This document shows, piece after piece, positions 1 to 9,585 of a DNA stretch of 33,238 bases. Position numbers and translations under genes: made by a program. The notes under the pieces are model-generated. The model had not been told where the DNA came from, searched no databases, and worked only from the letters and a program-made list of their open reading frames with translations. Source of the stretch: Nitrospirota bacterium (lineage in GTDB: Bacteria > Nitrospinota_A > UBA7883 > JAJRTC01); the NCBI GenBank assembly GCA_024278445.1, contig JAJRTC010000005.1, forward strand, positions 1-33,238. Reading direction: 5' to 3'. Positions within the stretch are counted from its first letter, which is position 1, and every line of letters starts with the position of its first letter.

Positions 1-859
1 CCTGAATAAGCCTGAAAACCGGCGGTATTTTCCACGAATCTTTCTGGAGGACGGCGTTTACGTTGTCTGGCAGAACGCGTGGAATGTTATCTGAAAACCC
101 TCCGCCCGTAATATGCGCCAAACCTTTTATTAACTGCCTGTCTATGAGCGGCAGGAGCGATTCTGAATAATCTTTATGCGGCTTTAGCAAAACCTCGCCT
201 ATGGTTTTATTAAACCCTTCAGGGGTCGTGGTTGCGCTCATTTTGAGCTTGTCGAATATTACTTTGCGGGCCAGGGTGTAACCGTTGGTGTGCAGGCCGC
301 TTGAAGCGAGCCCTAATATTAGGTTGCCCTCTTCGATGTTCCGTCCTGTTATAATCTGCGATTTTTCCACCACTCCGGTAATCATCCCCACAAGGTCATA
401 TTCACCTTTTGCGTATGTTCCGGGCAGTTCTGCCGTTTCACCGCCAACCAGCGACACGCCAGTTTTTTTACACGCCATCGCCATGCCGGAAACCAAAGCT
501 TCTATCTGTTCAGGTTTTAGTTTTTCTACGGCGATATAATCGAGAAACGTGAGCGCCTTTGCGCCCTGGCACAGGATATCGTTCACGCAGTGGTTAACGA
601 TGTCTATTCCAACGGTGTCGTATCGGTTAAGCATGTTCGCCACCATCAGCTTGGTGCCGACACCGTCTACACTCTGAACGAGAACAGGTTCTTTAAAATT
701 TTTAATGGTGGAGATATCGTAAAGCGAACCAAAGCCGCCCAAACCGGTTAATACGTTTTTGTTGTGTGTTTCTTTAGCTTTTGCTCCAATCCTTTTTAAG
801 GATTCCATCCCCGCGTCGATATTTACGCCGGAGCTTGTGTATGTAATCGGTTCGTCCAT
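1..859 (-). CDS. purM: Phosphoribosylformylglycinamidine cyclo-ligase (AIR synthetase), 3' end outside window
   Basis: PurM converts formylglycinamidine ribonucleotide to aminoimidazole ribonucleotide with ATP, the fifth step of cytosolic de novo purine synthesis. The minus-strand frame opens with MDEPITYTSSGVNIDAG, then GLGGFGSLYDIS, the family signature SVDGVGTKLMVA, the metal/ATP-site segment VNHCVNDILCQGA, GGETAELPGTY, and GLASSGLHTNGYTLAR, all in PurM order. The start is the ATG at 859-857, with GGAG (minus strand, 869-866) 6 nt upstream. About 286 of the usual ~345 residues are present; the C-terminal domain runs off the left edge. It is divergent from glnE across a 76-bp gap. Identification is by motif recognition and is secure. 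Confidence 0.96.
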   Translation of the reverse strand, partial: MDEPITYTSSGVNIDAGMESLKRIGAKAKETHNKNVLTGLGGFGSLYDISTIKNFKEPVLVQSVDGVGTKLMVANMLNRYDTVGIDIVNHCVNDILCQGAKALTFLDYIAVEKLKPEQIEALVSGMAMACKKTGVSLVGGETAELPGTYAKGEYDLVGMITGVVEKSQIITGRNIEEGNLILGLASSGLHTNGYTLARKVIFDKLKMSATTTPEGFNKTIGEVLLKPHKDYSESLLPLIDRQLIKGLAHITGGGFSDNIPRVLPDNVNAVLQKDSWKIPPVFRLIQ

Positions 860-935
860 CAAAATCTCCAAAAATAGGCTGTGACCCCGTAATTTACAAG
901 TATGTATTATAATCACAAATCAGTTTTTGATGTAG
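860..935. promoter_or_regulatory. Divergent purM/glnE intergenic region with a TATAAT box
   Basis: This gap must hold promoters for purM (minus) and glnE (plus). A perfect TATAAT lies at 908-913 on the plus strand, about 20 bp before the first glnE start. No good -35 box is present at 16-18 bp spacing; TTTACA at 893-898 is too close. No purine-repressor-like palindrome was seen. Confidence 0.25.
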
Positions 936-3857
936 ATGAGCCGAAAACGTTTAAGGTTAACAGTTATGACGCCAGAAGAAATAGCAAGCCGGACAGCCGA
1001 TGAGAACGCGGCACTACAAGGGCAGGAACGGCTTTTTGAAATTTTTCCTTCTCTTGAAACAGACAAAAAGGTATTAACGCTTTTGTCTCACCTTTTTGCA
1101 GGAAGCGAATTTTTAACAAACTGGCTTCTTAACAGGGAAGTGGATCTGGAATGGATTGTTTCAGATGGCGTCCTTCAAAATAGCAGAAACCGCGCCAAGA
1201 TGGTTGCGCATATGGATAGCCTGCTACAAAAACTTTCACCAATATCCGCCCTTCGTATTTTTAAAAATCGTGAGCTTTGCCGGATAGCCGCACGGGAGCT
1301 GTCTGGTGCCGCTGATTTTGCCGAGGCGGTTTTGGAGTGGTCTTGCGTTGCGGATATAGCCATCGATACCGCTATCAAAGCGGCGGAAAGTGAGGCGTTA
1401 AAAAAACATGGTGTGCCGATATATGTGCCTTTCGATAAAACAGAACCTGAAACGGCAAAAATATGCGCCATCGCAATGGGCAAGCTTGGAGGGGGCGAGC
1501 TTAATATTTCTTCAGATATCGACATAATTTTCGTCCACTCGTCAGATCAAGGCTCTACGCCTGGTGTGGCGGGTAAAGGCGTGGTTACCCTGCACGAGTT
1601 TTTTGTTGGCGTGGCAAGGGAGGCCGTTCGCCTTTTATCTGAAATGACGGAAGATGGGAACATGTTCCGGGTCGATCTTGACTTGCGTCCTGAAGGAACC
1701 CGTGGCGAGGTTACGAATTCTATCGGCGCGGTGGAGATTTATTACGAGTCGTGGGGGCAGAACTGGGAGCGGCAGGCGCTTATAAAGGCGCGTCATTGTG
1801 GTGGAAATAAAAATGTGGCCGACGAAACGCTTGAGCGGCTCAGGCCTTTTGTATACAGAAAATATATAGACCAGAAGGCTGTGGATGAAATCGCTTTGAT
1901 GAAAGGGAAAATAGACAGCTCTTTAATAGCCAAAAAAGGGGTGAAAAGAGCGGGTAGAGACATAAAACTTGGTGAGGGCGGGATAAGGGAAATTGAGTTT
2001 TTGGCGCAGTCGCTTCAGCTTTTATATGGAGCGAGGTACCCGGAACTTAAAACACGATCCACACTGGAGGCGCTCGATGTTAGCTACTCTTTAGGAATAC
2101 TCTCCGAGCCGCACTATATCGATTTGAGCGAAGCCTACATTTTTTATCGCAGGCTTGAGAATCGAATCCAGTATTACCAGGGAGCGCAAACGCACCTTGT
2201 GCCGACCGACGATACGAGGCTGGTCGTTCTCGCCCGGCAGATGGGAATGGAAGGCGAGGGGCTTTCCGAAAGACTTGCAACAGAAATATCACGTCGCAGA
2301 AAAAGGGTGCGCGGAATTTTTAATTCCTACTTTGCCAAGGCGAATGAAGGTGAAAGCGATGTTTTTCCCGTTCCGGTAGACGATGAGGATGCAACGGTGG
2401 CATGGCTTGATTCGCTTGGGTTTGACAGGCCAAAAGATTCTGCCCGCGCGTTAAACTTTCTTCGCAACGGCAGGCCGTTTTCTCACCCGTCTGAACGAAG
2501 TCGCACGGCGTTCGACAGGTTCGGGCCCGCAATGGTAAAGCTTGCCATGGAAACGTCTTGGCCGGATAATGTAATTGTGCGGCTTGCCGAGTTTGTGGAA
2601 TCCAAGGGGGGGCGCGGCATGTTATACAGCCTGCTGGATACGCACCGCCCCGTATTGTCGCTTTTGTCCTCCATTTTTTCTTCTTCCGATCATCAAACCT
2701 TAAGGCTCATAACCCATCCCGATATTCTGGACAGGCTTCTTATCTCCGACCCTGTGGGCATGCCTCCTTCCAGGATCCAGTGTAAAAGGGAGTTGGTTTC
2801 GGCAGTGAAGAGCGGCAAAACGGTGGATGAACAAGTAGCCGGCATGAACTTTTTTCGTGTAACGGAAACAATGCGCCTCTCTCTTCGCTCGATTTTAGGT
2901 TTGGCGCAAATGGCCGAAACCATGGAAGGATTAACTATACTTTCGGAGGAATATATAAAAAAGATAACGGATATCGCCTGTGATGAAGTAGGCAAACGTC
3001 CTGACGGCACCTCGTTTGCCGTTATCGTGGCAGGCAAGCTTGGAAAACGGGAGATGAGCTTTAGTTCAGACGTTGATATGCTTGTTTTTTATGAAGGCGG
3101 CGAGCAGGGACGGGCGTATGTAACGCGGGTGACCCAAAAAATATTGAAGCTCTCATCGATGCAGACTTCGTACGGTATCGGGTACGATATCGATCTTAGG
3201 CTTCGGCCTGACGGTGAGAAAGGGCTCTTAGTTTCTTCGTTAAAGTTGATGACCGACTATTATAAAACCCGTGGTCAAGCGTGGGAGCGGATAGCGCTTG
3301 TGGGTGCGAGGCAGGTGGCGGGTGACGAAACTTTTGGCGATAAAGTCATGCAGGTTTTGCGATCTTTTATTTTCGCGGGGCCTTTTTCTGCTACCTCGGC
3401 AAAAAAGCTTGCCTATATAAGGGAGCGGGTGGCGGACGAAAAGGTAAAAGTTGGAACGACGGATATCAAATTCGGGCGCGGCGGGATGATGGACATAGAG
3501 TTTATATGTCAATGGCTCAAAATCGAAAAAGAAACTGCCGATAGTTTTCAGGATAGTAACGGCTCTTTTACCTTTTCTGTTTTAAGCGAGATTAAAGAAC
3601 AAGAATGGTTGCCACTTGAAACAGCGAGTGAACTTGAGAAAAATTACCGTCTTTACAGGGCTATAGAAGAAGCTTTGAGGATGGATCGCGGCAAATCTGT
3701 TAGCGTTATTCCCAAACCCAGCCTTGAGCTGAAAAGAATGGTGAGAAAAGTTGGCGAGAAGGGTGTGGGGCCAGACAGGTTCATACAGCTTGTTAAGGAA
3801 ACCATGAAACTCACCCGCGCTATATACCGTGATTTTACGTTCTTAAGGGTGAGGTAA
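936..3857 (+). CDS. glnE: Bifunctional glutamine synthetase adenylyltransferase/adenylyl-removing enzyme
   Basis: GlnE reversibly adenylylates glutamine synthetase, switching it off when nitrogen is plentiful and back on when it is scarce; in known systems PII signals and glutamine set the direction. The 973-residue length matches the bifunctional family. Two nucleotidyltransferase modules are visible: the adenylyl-removing one with AMGKLGGGELNISSDIDIIF (about residues 179-198) and the adenylyl-transferring one with VAGKLGKREMSFSSDVDML (about 697-715). Each carries the Asp-x-Asp metal pair and is followed by helical GlnD_UR_UTase-type segments (GRDIKLGEGGIREIEF and KFGRGGMMDIEF). An in-frame ATG at 966, preceded by AAGG, is an alternative start that would drop 10 residues. 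dprA follows 4 nt downstream, so the two are probably cotranscribed. Confidence 0.95.
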   Translation: MSRKRLRLTVMTPEEIASRTADENAALQGQERLFEIFPSLETDKKVLTLLSHLFAGSEFLTNWLLNREVDLEWIVSDGVLQNSRNRAKMVAHMDSLLQKLSPISALRIFKNRELCRIAARELSGAADFAEAVLEWSCVADIAIDTAIKAAESEALKKHGVPIYVPFDKTEPETAKICAIAMGKLGGGELNISSDIDIIFVHSSDQGSTPGVAGKGVVTLHEFFVGVAREAVRLLSEMTEDGNMFRVDLDLRPEGTRGEVTNSIGAVEIYYESWGQNWERQALIKARHCGGNKNVADETLERLRPFVYRKYIDQKAVDEIALMKGKIDSSLIAKKGVKRAGRDIKLGEGGIREIEFLAQSLQLLYGARYPELKTRSTLEALDVSYSLGILSEPHYIDLSEAYIFYRRLENRIQYYQGAQTHLVPTDDTRLVVLARQMGMEGEGLSERLATEISRRRKRVRGIFNSYFAKANEGESDVFPVPVDDEDATVAWLDSLGFDRPKDSARALNFLRNGRPFSHPSERSRTAFDRFGPAMVKLAMETSWPDNVIVRLAEFVESKGGRGMLYSLLDTHRPVLSLLSSIFSSSDHQTLRLITHPDILDRLLISDPVGMPPSRIQCKRELVSAVKSGKTVDEQVAGMNFFRVTETMRLSLRSILGLAQMAETMEGLTILSEEYIKKITDIACDEVGKRPDGTSFAVIVAGKLGKREMSFSSDVDMLVFYEGGEQGRAYVTRVTQKILKLSSMQTSYGIGYDIDLRLRPDGEKGLLVSSLKLMTDYYKTRGQAWERIALVGARQVAGDETFGDKVMQVLRSFIFAGPFSATSAKKLAYIRERVADEKVKVGTTDIKFGRGGMMDIEFICQWLKIEKETADSFQDSNGSFTFSVLSEIKEQEWLPLETASELEKNYRLYRAIEEALRMDRGKSVSVIPKPSLELKRMVRKVGEKGVGPDRFIQLVKETMKLTRAIYRDFTFLRVR

Positions 3858-3861
3858 CTTC

Positions 3862-4971
3862 GTGAATGACGAGCGGCTTTACAAAATAGGGTTAAACGCG
3901 ATTCCCTTCATAGGCCCTGTAAACTACGGCAGGCTCGTTGCCGCTTTCGGTTCGGCCAAAGGTGTTTTTGCCGCTGGAAAGGAGGATTTGGTTCGTGTCG
4001 AGAAGGTGGGCGAAAAACTTGCGGCTAAAATAAAAAACGCAAACCCGCTCCCCACAGCCGAAAAAGAGCTTTTATTGGCAGAAAAAATAGGGGCTAAAAT
4101 TTTTCTTGCAGGTGATGAAGGCTACCCGGCTCCGCTTTTAAACATATACTCACCCCCGCCCGTTCTTTATATTAAGGGGCAGTGGCGCACGGAAGACGAA
4201 CTCTCCATAGCGGTGGTAGGAACCCGCAACCCAACGGTGTATGGAAAAACGCAAGCCGGAAAATTTGGCAACGAGCTTGCGAAACGAGGGGTGACGGTGG
4301 TGTCTGGGTTAGCGAGGGGGGTAGATGGAGAAGCGCACAGGGAAGCGATCAGGGCAGGTGGCAGAACCGTCGCGGCGCTAGGTTGCGGCCTTAACGTTTA
4401 TTACCCGTCGGAACATAGAGCGCTTCAATTAAAAATTGCGGAGCATGGAGCGGTTATAAGCCAGTTTCCTGTCTCCATGGGGCCGGATAAAATATTTTTC
4501 CCTATGAGAAACCGTATTTTAAGCGGCTTAACCTTGGGAACCCTTGTTATCGAGGCGGCGGAGCGGAGCGGTGCGCTTATAACGTCGGCGGCCGCCCTTG
4601 AGGAAAACCGGGAGGTTTTCGCCTTGCCGGGGCCTGTTACGTCAAAAAAGAGTGATGGCGCTAACAGGTTGATAAAGCGTGGGCATGCGAGGCTTGTTTC
4701 CTGTGTGGACGATATCGTGAGTGAGCTACCTGAATATATACAGAACAAACTGGTTGAAAAACAGGCGGTTTTGCCGTTTTCTGATGAAGAAACCTTGACC
4801 GATGACGAAAAAAGCGTGATGGCGCAAATCGACCATGAGGTTAAGCATATAGACAAACTCTCGCGGGACTCAGGTTTGCCATCAAATAGCGTATCTGCTA
4901 TACTTTTGGCGCTTGAGCTAAAAGGTAAAGTAAAACAATTAGCTGGAAAGCTCTTTTTGAAAATTCGATGA
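3862..4971 (+). CDS. dprA: DNA processing protein DprA (DNA recombination mediator)
   Basis: DprA binds incoming single-stranded DNA in the cytoplasm and loads RecA during natural transformation. Domain order: a helix-hairpin-helix/SAM-like N-terminus (about 10-60), the Rossmann-like DprA core (about 75-285) with VVGTRNPTVYG (118-128), SGLARGVD (148-155) and ALGCGLNVYYP, and a C-terminal winged helix (about 305-369). The start is GTG at 3862, with GAGG at 3851-3854 as ribosome binding site; no ATG fits as well. At 369 residues it has the full three-domain length. It lies 4 nt after glnE and 72 nt before topA. Many non-competent bacteria keep dprA, so the gene alone does not prove natural competence. 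Confidence 0.95.
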   Translation: MNDERLYKIGLNAIPFIGPVNYGRLVAAFGSAKGVFAAGKEDLVRVEKVGEKLAAKIKNANPLPTAEKELLLAEKIGAKIFLAGDEGYPAPLLNIYSPPPVLYIKGQWRTEDELSIAVVGTRNPTVYGKTQAGKFGNELAKRGVTVVSGLARGVDGEAHREAIRAGGRTVAALGCGLNVYYPSEHRALQLKIAEHGAVISQFPVSMGPDKIFFPMRNRILSGLTLGTLVIEAAERSGALITSAAALEENREVFALPGPVTSKKSDGANRLIKRGHARLVSCVDDIVSELPEYIQNKLVEKQAVLPFSDEETLTDDEKSVMAQIDHEVKHIDKLSRDSGLPSNSVSAILLALELKGKVKQLAGKLFLKIR

Positions 4972-5043
4972 TTTGGGATGCCTCTTGCGGTGGCAAAAAG
5001 TCGCTTGCATATCCTTGTTTTTAATTTTAGTTGGTAGGTTCTA

Positions 5044-7353
5044 ATGGCTAAAGGTCTTGTAATAGTTGAGTCACCCGCAAAAGCGGCCACTCTTAAGAGA
5101 TACCTTGGAAAAGGTATTATCGTTATGGCGTCGGTCGGGCATATAAAAAACCTGCCAAAGTCCAAACTTGGTGTGGATATAGAAAACGGCTATACGCCCA
5201 AGTTTATTACCATAAAGGGTAAGGGTAAAGTAATCAAAGATTTAAAGGCCGCCGCTAAAAAAGTAGACACCATATATCTGGCTCCTGATCCTGACCGTGA
5301 AGGTGAGGCGATAGCCGCCCATATAGCCACTGAAATTGGAAAAGGAAAAACCGTATACCGGGTTCTTTTTAACGAGATTACGAAAAAAGCGGTTCAGGAA
5401 GGTATAAAAAACTGCGGTGAAATAAACGTTAACCGTGTGAACGCCCAGATGGCCCGCCGAATACTCGACAGGCTCGTAGGATATAAACTCTCCCCGCTAC
5501 TTTGGGACAAAGTGCGTAAAGGGCTTTCGGCCGGTCGTGTGCAATCGGTTGCGCTGAGGCTGGTTGTGGAGCGTGAAAAAGAGATTCGCGCCTTTGTGCC
5601 TGAGGAATACTGGACTATAGAAGGAAGTGTTGAAGGAAAAAATCCACCACCTTTTGCCGTTAAAGTTCTTCATTACAAGGGCGAAAAACTTGAAATCGGA
5701 AACGGTGAACGGGCGGAAGAAGTTGATAACGCGATACAGTCAGCCGTTCTTGTTGTTGATAACGTTGAGAAAAAGGAGCGAAAAAGAAACCCCGTCGCCC
5801 CGTTCATAACGTCTACCCTTCAGCAGGAGGCGAGTAACCGCGTTCGGTATAACGCGCGGCGTACGATGTCTATAGCCCAGAGGCTTTACGAAGGTCTTGA
5901 GGTTGGTGAAGATGGCCCGGTGGGCCTGATTACATATATGAGAACAGATTCAACCCGTGTGGCGGACGAAGCCGTGACCCAGGCGCGTGAGTTTATAAAA
6001 AGGGAATATGGAGACAAGTACCTCCCCGAAAAACCGAAAGTATATAAAAAGAAGAAGGCGGCTCAAGACGCTCATGAGGCTATCCGCCCCACTTCCGTAG
6101 AACGCACGCCGCAATCGCTTAAAAAGTATCTTTCAAAAGAAGAGATGGCGATATACGAACTTGTGTGGAAACGGTTTGTTTCAAGCCAGATGACGCAAGC
6201 TCAGTTTGACGTTACCACGGTAGATATAAAAGCCGGCGACTATAACCTGCGGGCGACAGGCTCCATCATGAAGTTCGACGGGTTTTTAAAGGTATTTGAC
6301 GAGCGTGCCGAGCCGCATAAAGACGACAGCAGGGGTGAGGCTATCAAAAAGCTTCCGCCTACCATAGCTCAGGGCGACAAAATAAAACTTGTTGAACTTG
6401 AAAAAAACCAGCATTTTACACAGCCGCCCCCACGTTTCACGGAAGCTATGCTCATTAAGGATTTAGAAGAGTTCGGTATCGGGCGCCCTTCCACATATGC
6501 CGGCATCGTCTCTGTTATTCAGGAGAGGGCGTATTGCGAATCAGAAGACAGGCGCCTTGTTCCTACAGATCTTGGAATTGTCGTTACAGAACTGCTTATC
6601 GAAAATTTCCCGGATATCCTGAACTCGGAATTCACCGCCCAGATGGAGAGAGAACTCGACCAGGTTGAAGAGGGCGAGAAAGATTGGGTTTCCGCGCTTG
6701 ACGATTTCTACAAGCCATTTAGCGCAGACCTTGAGAAGGCCAAGGTTCATATGCGCAACGTTAAAACCGACGCGGAAAAGGCAGATGAGATCTGCGAGAA
6801 TTGTGGCAAAGAGATGGTCATGAAGTTCGGCAGGTTTGGCAAGTTTTTGGCCTGCGAAGGATATCCTGAGTGCAAAACGACAAGAAGAATCGCAAAAGAC
6901 GGAACGATAGAGCCCAAGATGGAGCCTGTGCCAGATGAACCTACCGATTTTAAGTGCGAAACGTGCGGCAAGGATATGGTTATCAAAACCGGCAAATTTG
7001 GCCAGTATATTGCCTGTTCTGACTATCCCACATGTAAAACGACAAGGCAGATAGGCATAGGCATCGATTGTCCTGAACTTAAATGTGGCGGCGAACTTGT
7101 GAAAAAAAGGACAAGGCGCGGAAAAACCTTTTATGGGTGTAACCAGTATCCTAAGTGCGAGTTCGCCACATGGCAGGAGCCTCTCAAAGATAAACCTTGC
7201 CCCGATTGTCACTACACATTTCTTACCAAAAAGGTTTTGAAGTCTGGAACATTTTTGAAATGCGTGAACAAGGAATGCGGGTATCAGGAAGAGATACACG
7301 AGGAACCGGAGGAAGAACCAGCTTCCGGGTCGCAGTCGTCGGCGGAGGGTTAG
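5044..7353 (+). CDS. topA: DNA topoisomerase I (type IA)
   Basis: TopA relaxes negatively supercoiled DNA through a transient tyrosyl-DNA 5'-phosphate link. The Toprim domain begins immediately (LVIVESPAKA with Glu9; DPDREGEAIA near residue 82). The catalytic tyrosine is Tyr298 in GLITYMRTDSTR. The C-terminus carries four zinc-ribbon units from about residue 583 to 745 (starting CENCGKEM, CETCGKDM, CPELKCGGEL and CPDCHYTF). The last is followed by an acidic, low-complexity tail. Length 769 residues is normal for a multi-zinc-finger bacterial TopA. The final ~79 nt overlap the start of trmFO in another frame. The neighbours dprA and trmFO are the classical partners of topA in several bacterial phyla. 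Confidence 0.97.
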   Translation: MAKGLVIVESPAKAATLKRYLGKGIIVMASVGHIKNLPKSKLGVDIENGYTPKFITIKGKGKVIKDLKAAAKKVDTIYLAPDPDREGEAIAAHIATEIGKGKTVYRVLFNEITKKAVQEGIKNCGEINVNRVNAQMARRILDRLVGYKLSPLLWDKVRKGLSAGRVQSVALRLVVEREKEIRAFVPEEYWTIEGSVEGKNPPPFAVKVLHYKGEKLEIGNGERAEEVDNAIQSAVLVVDNVEKKERKRNPVAPFITSTLQQEASNRVRYNARRTMSIAQRLYEGLEVGEDGPVGLITYMRTDSTRVADEAVTQAREFIKREYGDKYLPEKPKVYKKKKAAQDAHEAIRPTSVERTPQSLKKYLSKEEMAIYELVWKRFVSSQMTQAQFDVTTVDIKAGDYNLRATGSIMKFDGFLKVFDERAEPHKDDSRGEAIKKLPPTIAQGDKIKLVELEKNQHFTQPPPRFTEAMLIKDLEEFGIGRPSTYAGIVSVIQERAYCESEDRRLVPTDLGIVVTELLIENFPDILNSEFTAQMERELDQVEEGEKDWVSALDDFYKPFSADLEKAKVHMRNVKTDAEKADEICENCGKEMVMKFGRFGKFLACEGYPECKTTRRIAKDGTIEPKMEPVPDEPTDFKCETCGKDMVIKTGKFGQYIACSDYPTCKTTRQIGIGIDCPELKCGGELVKKRTRRGKTFYGCNQYPKCEFATWQEPLKDKPCPDCHYTFLTKKVLKSGTFLKCVNKECGYQEEIHEEPEEEPASGSQSSAEG

Positions 7354-8669
7354 CCGGTTGTGAGGCCGTATGGCAGATAGCGACTCGCGGTAAATCTTTT
7401 GTTCATGTCGATCTTTTCGAAATGCGTCCCGTTCGTGGCACGCCTGCGCATGACACAGGCAAGCTTGCGGAAATTGTCTGTTCAAACTCGCTAAAATCTG
7501 AGCTGAAAAGCACCCCTGCCGGGCTTTTAAAGGCCGACCTTGAGAGGCTTGGTTCGCTTCTTATAGCGACAGCTCAAAAAAACCGTGTTCCCGCAGGCCG
7601 GGCGCTTGCCGTGGACAGGGATAATTTTGCGAATGAAGTAACCATCGCTATCAAAAACCTTGACAATGTCACCGTGATACGCAAGGAAGTTGCCTCTATC
7701 CCGGAAGGGTACGATAAAGTAGTAGTGGCGACCGGGCCGTTAACATCAGATGGCATGGCGACTGCCCTGCAAAAACTTTTGGGTTTATCATCACTCTATT
7801 TTTACGATGCCATAGCTCCGATAGTGGAGGCCGGTTCGATTGATCGCTCTATCGCGTTTATTCAGGACAGGTATGGAGAGCCGGGGGAGGGGGACTATCT
7901 TAATCTGCCGATGTCAAAAGAGGAGTATGAACGGTTTTTAGACGATCTTCTTTCGGCCAAGGCGCTTCCATTTCGTGATTTTGAGCGCGATTACTATTTC
8001 GACGGGTGTCTGCCTATAGAAGAAATAGCGTCTCGCGGACGTGAGTCTTTATCGTTTGGGCCGCTAAAACCTGTCGGCTTGTCATATCCTGCAACGGGTA
8101 AAAGACCGCACGCCGTTATTCAGCTACGAAAAGAGAACGTATCGGGTGAAGCGTATAACATGGTCGGGTTCCAGACCAAGCTTGCGTATGGTGAGCAGGA
8201 ACGGGTGTTCAGGGCCATACCCGGGTTACAGAATGCAAAATTCTTGCGGCTAGGCTCGCTTCACAGAAATACATATATAGATTCGCCGTCTCTTCTTAAT
8301 ATCGATCTTTCGTTAAAATCTACCCCGAATATCCGTATGGCAGGGCAGATGACCGGTGTTGAGGGTTATGTAGAATCTATCGCCACCGGTTTATTGGCCG
8401 GTTTTTTTACTGTTTGCGAGCTTGAAGGGGCGCAGGTTACCCCCCTTCCGCCTACCACCACGTTGGGGGCGTTGCTGGCTTATATTAGCGGTACCGCTGA
8501 AAATAGTGGCTCTTCAGGCAGATTTTGCCCCGCTAACATGAACTTTTCGCTTTTTCCGCCACTTGCCGAAAAGGTGAAAAGGCGAAAGGAACGTCGTGCC
8601 GCAATTATTGATCGCGCAGATATGGATATGGGAAAGTGGCTTAACAACCACGTTGAAATGCCCTCATAG
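7275..8669 (+). CDS. trmFO: Methylenetetrahydrofolate--tRNA-(uracil-5-)-methyltransferase
   Basis: TrmFO makes 5-methyluridine at position 54 of tRNA using methylenetetrahydrofolate as carbon donor and FADH2 as reductant. The FAD-binding motif VAVVGGGLAGCEAVWQ lies near the N-terminus; CSNSLKSE (Cys69) and FDGCLPIEEIASRG (Cys245) match the two functional cysteines of the family; GQMTGVEGYVES is the C-terminal FAD motif. No start codon exists in frame between 7277 and the FAD motif, so the gene must begin inside topA: ATG at 7275 (AAGG immediately upstream) or ATG at 7260 (GGAA upstream). The overlap with topA is 79 or 94 nt. The predicted 464 residues are slightly longer than usual because of an Arg/Gly-rich leader of about 17 residues encoded in the overlap. 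Confidence 0.94.
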   Translation: MRVSGRDTRGTGGRTSFRVAVVGGGLAGCEAVWQIATRGKSFVHVDLFEMRPVRGTPAHDTGKLAEIVCSNSLKSELKSTPAGLLKADLERLGSLLIATAQKNRVPAGRALAVDRDNFANEVTIAIKNLDNVTVIRKEVASIPEGYDKVVVATGPLTSDGMATALQKLLGLSSLYFYDAIAPIVEAGSIDRSIAFIQDRYGEPGEGDYLNLPMSKEEYERFLDDLLSAKALPFRDFERDYYFDGCLPIEEIASRGRESLSFGPLKPVGLSYPATGKRPHAVIQLRKENVSGEAYNMVGFQTKLAYGEQERVFRAIPGLQNAKFLRLGSLHRNTYIDSPSLLNIDLSLKSTPNIRMAGQMTGVEGYVESIATGLLAGFFTVCELEGAQVTPLPPTTTLGALLAYISGTAENSGSSGRFCPANMNFSLFPPLAEKVKRRKERRAAIIDRADMDMGKWLNNHVEMPS

Positions 8670-8690
8670 CAGATACGCTGTAAGGGCATT
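8657..8690. other. Stem-loop between convergent trmFO and lipoprotein genes
   Basis: AATGCCCT (8657-8664) and AGGGCATT (8683-8690) form a perfect 8-bp stem, with inner AGC/GCT pairing. It covers the trmFO stop codon and lies between two convergent genes. There is no U-tract on either side, so it is not a textbook intrinsic terminator; it may protect mRNA 3' ends. Confidence 0.4.
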
Positions 8691-8706
8691 CCAGGGCCGT
8701 AGTGCG

Positions 8707-9585
8707 TTAGCCTTTGGAGGAACCACTCCATGTTCCGGTTTCTTGATTAAACCAGTTCCAGGAGCCTGAGACCGTGCCATTCAGGTCGAATGTTCCTATG
8801 AAACTGGTTCCATCACTTGCGCCGCCGCTTGTTTGAAATTGGGTCGCTCCACTTCCATCCCTGCTTACCGTTCCTGCAAAGGCAACAGTTTCTCCTAGGG
8901 AAGATGTCGCCGTTCCTGAAATTACTCCCGAAGAGGTTATGGTTCCAGACCACGTTCCTGCGTTATCTCCTGAATATGTGCCACTGTAATTGCCGGACAA
9001 AAGAGCGCCGATAGAGTTCTCCGCATGGGTAATAGCCTCGGAAACCGGCGTTAGCGAGTGTGTGCCAGCCCCTGTTACGGAGGTAAACTCTGAAATTATG
9101 GCCTGCAATTCACTCGATTCTGCAAAACCGGAGGTAGATTGGGCAAAATTTACGTCTTTGCCCAATGCTAAGTTGGCGACTTCTTCAGTGATTACGATAC
9201 CGTTAGAAGGGTTATTGTCATTATCAAGGGTCATCAAAAAACGAATGACATTAGTAACCGCAGGGTCACTTATATTCAGGGCACCGCTAACGATGTCTAC
9301 CGGAATAATGAGGGAGCTACCTGTTGCCTCGCCTATCAGAATAGAGCCGATATAAAATTTTACCGTAGCCCCTCTTTCGTATTGGAACGTACCAGCAGAG
9401 TTTGTGACGCCTTCCATGTCGCCCGATACCCAGCGTAAGCCTTGCACAGGGCTATCGATAAAGCTTCCCGTTAAAACATCATTGCCACCGCTACTTATAT
9501 TGTCACCGCCGCCGCCACCGCCGCAAGCGGAGAGCAAGACTATAACGGAAAGCATACATAAATATTTAAAATACGATTGTTTCAT
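8707..9585 (-). CDS. Predicted lipoprotein of unknown function
   Basis: The 292-residue product starts with a short charged segment, a hydrophobic stretch and a lipobox (LSAC, Cys21) followed by a run of glycines, so it should be exported, lipidated and anchored to a membrane. The N-terminal half (about 40-180) has the pattern FIDSPVQGLRWVSG...GVTNSAGTFQYERGATVKFYIG, a module I have seen in many proteobacterial surface lipoproteins but to which I cannot assign a function. The C-terminal half (about 195-292) is rich in Gly, Ser and Thr with recurring GTWSG/GTYSG, suggesting a beta-rich repeat fold. The start ATG is preceded by AAGGGA. It stands alone and is convergent with trmFO. Confidence 0.75.
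   Translation of the reverse strand: MKQSYFKYLCMLSVIVLLSACGGGGGGDNISSGGNDVLTGSFIDSPVQGLRWVSGDMEGVTNSAGTFQYERGATVKFYIGSILIGEATGSSLIIPVDIVSGALNISDPAVTNVIRFLMTLDNDNNPSNGIVITEEVANLALGKDVNFAQSTSGFAESSELQAIISEFTSVTGAGTHSLTPVSEAITHAENSIGALLSGNYSGTYSGDNAGTWSGTITSSGVISGTATSSLGETVAFAGTVSRDGSGATQFQTSGGASDGTSFIGTFDLNGTVSGSWNWFNQETGTWSGSSKG

Noticed and set aside
4425-5165. 246-codon open frame antisense to dprA/topA
   Set aside because: Covers two well-supported genes on the other strand and reads as low-similarity sequence with no recognisable motif.
6541-7485. 314-codon open frame antisense to topA
   Set aside because: Lies wholly opposite the zinc-ribbon region of topA and the trmFO start, has no family resemblance and no independent signals; it is a shadow of the coding strand's composition.
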